Of a stretch of 64,000 nucleotides of DNA, positions 62,947 to 64,000 are shown piece after piece (position 1 is the stretch's first letter; every line of letters begins with the position of its first letter). A program made the translations under genes and the position numbers. The notes under the pieces were generated by a model, which worked only from the letters and a program-made list of their open reading frames with translations, searched no databases and was not told where the DNA came from. Origin of the DNA: Oryzomonas japonica (GTDB lineage: Bacteria; Desulfobacterota; Desulfuromonadia; Geobacterales; Pseudopelobacteraceae); contig NZ_VZQZ01000007.1 of the NCBI RefSeq assembly GCF_008802365.1, positions 59,259-123,258 of the forward strand, in the 5' to 3' direction.

Positions 62947-63966
62947 ATGATCATCGTAATGAAGGCTGGCGCGGCAAAGAAGGACATGGATGAGGTGTTG
63001 AAGCGCATCAAGGAATTGGGCTACATGCCCCATGTGATCCACGGCTCGACCCGGGATGTCATCGGGGCGGTGGGGGACGAACGGGGCAAGATGGTGTTGC
63101 ACTCTCTTGAGTCTCTGCACGGCGTTGAAAACGTGGTGCCTATCCTGCAACCGTACAAGTTGGCCTCCAAGGAGATCAAAAAGGAGTCGAGTGTCGTGCG
63201 CATCAACGATGAGGTGTCTATCGGTGGGGAACGGGTGATCATGATGGCCGGTCCCTGTTCCGTTGAAAATGAACGGCAGATCGTTGAAACGGCCGAGGCG
63301 GTTAAAAAGGCGGGAGCCTCCATTTTGCGGGGCGGAGCATTCAAGCCGCGCACGTCGCCCTATTCGTTCCAGGGGTTGGAGGAGGAGGGGCTCAAGCTGT
63401 TGGCCAAGGCCCGGGAGGTGACCGGCCTGCCGTTCGTAACCGAGGTGATCAATCCCGAAACCGCCGAACTGGTGGCGGAATACTCCGACATCCTCCAGAT
63501 CGGCGCCCGCAACTCGCAGAATTTCGCGCTCCTGAAAAAGGTCGGCCAACTCGGTAGGCCGGTTTTACTGAAACGGGGCATGTCCATGACGATCCAGGAG
63601 TTTCTCATGAGCGCCGAGTATGTCATGAGCGAGGGGAACCAGTCGGTGATCCTCTGTGAACGCGGCATCCGAACCTTCGAGACCGCCACCCGCAACACCC
63701 TCGACCTTTCGGCCGTGCCGGTGCTCAAGGAAAAGACCCATTTACCGGTGGTGGTAGATCCTTCCCACGGCACCGGCAACCATCACTATGTCGCCCCCAT
63801 GTGCTATGCCGCCGTGGCGTGCGGAGCCGACGGCCTGATTGTAGAGGTCCATCCCGATCCGGAGCATGCCTCCAGCGACGGGCCGCAATCGTTGAAACCG
63901 GCAAAATTCCAGGCGATGATGGACAAGCTGCGCTTGTTCGCCGAGGCGGCGGGAAGAACTCTGTAG
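62947..63966 (+). CDS. aroF: 3-deoxy-7-phosphoheptulonate (DAHP) synthase
   Basis: 339 residues from [20 protein letters not shown] (AAAGGA upstream); a longer frame runs through the attenuator. The N-terminal 70-residue ferredoxin-like regulatory domain of type I-beta enzymes (as in Thermotoga) is followed by the barrel: [99 protein letters not shown]. It condenses PEP and erythrose 4-phosphate, the first step to chorismate. The appended domain usually gives Tyr/Phe feedback control. Confidence 0.96.
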   Translation: MIIVMKAGAAKKDMDEVLKRIKELGYMPHVIHGSTRDVIGAVGDERGKMVLHSLESLHGVENVVPILQPYKLASKEIKKESSVVRINDEVSIGGERVIMMAGPCSVENERQIVETAEAVKKAGASILRGGAFKPRTSPYSFQGLEEEGLKLLAKAREVTGLPFVTEVINPETAELVAEYSDILQIGARNSQNFALLKKVGQLGRPVLLKRGMSMTIQEFLMSAEYVMSEGNQSVILCERGIRTFETATRNTLDLSAVPVLKEKTHLPVVVDPSHGTGNHHYVAPMCYAAVACGADGLIVEVHPDPEHASSDGPQSLKPAKFQAMMDKLRLFAEAAGRTL

Positions 63967-64000
63967 AGGTAGAGGTGGCGTCCGGTGCGGCACACGAACC

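Overview
The window reads as chromosome from a member of the Geobacterales (Geobacter or a close relative; Desulfobacterota). The evidence is moderately GC-rich coding sequence, many two-component and chemotaxis genes, single-heme c-type cytochromes (P460 and a heme-binding domain protein), sigma-54 activators, and the gene strings ispE/tRNA-Gln/prs/rplY/pth/ychF and rpsF/rpsR/DUF2232/rplI. I infer the genus from gene content and gene order only, without any database comparison.

Region by region. (1) 1-12244 is a minus-strand chemotaxis operon of 13 genes: receiver-histidine kinase, receiver, a soluble protein with two MCP-like hairpin tips, STAS, CheY, CheA, a membrane MCP, CheW, receiver-pseudoHpt, CheR, CheD, CheB and an EAL/HDOD gene cut by the window edge. 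A P460 cytochrome gene lies just upstream on the same strand. (2) 12979-17274 holds a membrane protein with a receiver-like domain, sucA and tRNA-His. (3) 17652-28024 holds an outer-membrane TraF/FadL-type protein, a BamE-like lipoprotein, a PAS-GAF-PAS hybrid kinase, phosphofructokinase, tRNA-Leu, tRNA-Ala, a dGTPase/YfbR pair, a heme protein and a PP-loop enzyme. (4) 28565-32951 holds AmrS, an FmdB-type zinc ribbon, a rubrerythrin-like protein, an NtrC-type regulator and a 152-bp palindromic repeat. (5) 32947-42667 is a translation and nucleotide block (ychF, pth, rplY, prs ... tRNA-Gln, ispE), apparently split by about 5 kb containing a B12-type radical SAM gene, HU, small zinc-ribbon genes and alanine dehydrogenase. 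(6) 42968-52051 holds agmatine degradation (aguA-aguB), an aminotransferase, ribosomal proteins and trpE-trpG. Three copies of a CACAGAGAC inverted-repeat element occur between 34102 and 49995.

(7) 52222-63966 is the most interesting part. A CheV and a sigma-54 response regulator face an overlapping minus-strand operon of TonB-dependent receptor, ABC-type binding protein without a transporter, and histidine kinase. Divergent from it is a 33-residue peptide gene, absent from ordinary ORF calls because of its size, followed by a radical SAM/SPASM maturase. This looks like a RiPP (ribosomal peptide) cassette with its own sensing and uptake genes. It is followed by a stretch carrying three copies of a GTGTTAA-N5-TTAACAC type palindrome, a cytoplasmic alpha-amylase, and aroF. 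The aroF gene is preceded by a Phe/Tyr/Trp-rich leader peptide and an intrinsic terminator, a classical attenuator layout.

How the parts work together. The chemotaxis block supplies a nearly complete phosphorelay and adaptation set, with three unusual proteins: CheA with MshEN-like repeats, a double-tip MCP-like protein, and a degenerate Hpt. The peptide region combines production (precursor and maturase), outer-membrane uptake (TonB receptor) and sensing (binding protein, kinase, sigma-54 regulator). That functional link is inferred from adjacency. AroF feeds chorismate to trpE-trpG and the other aromatic pathways and appears controlled by aromatic amino acid supply.
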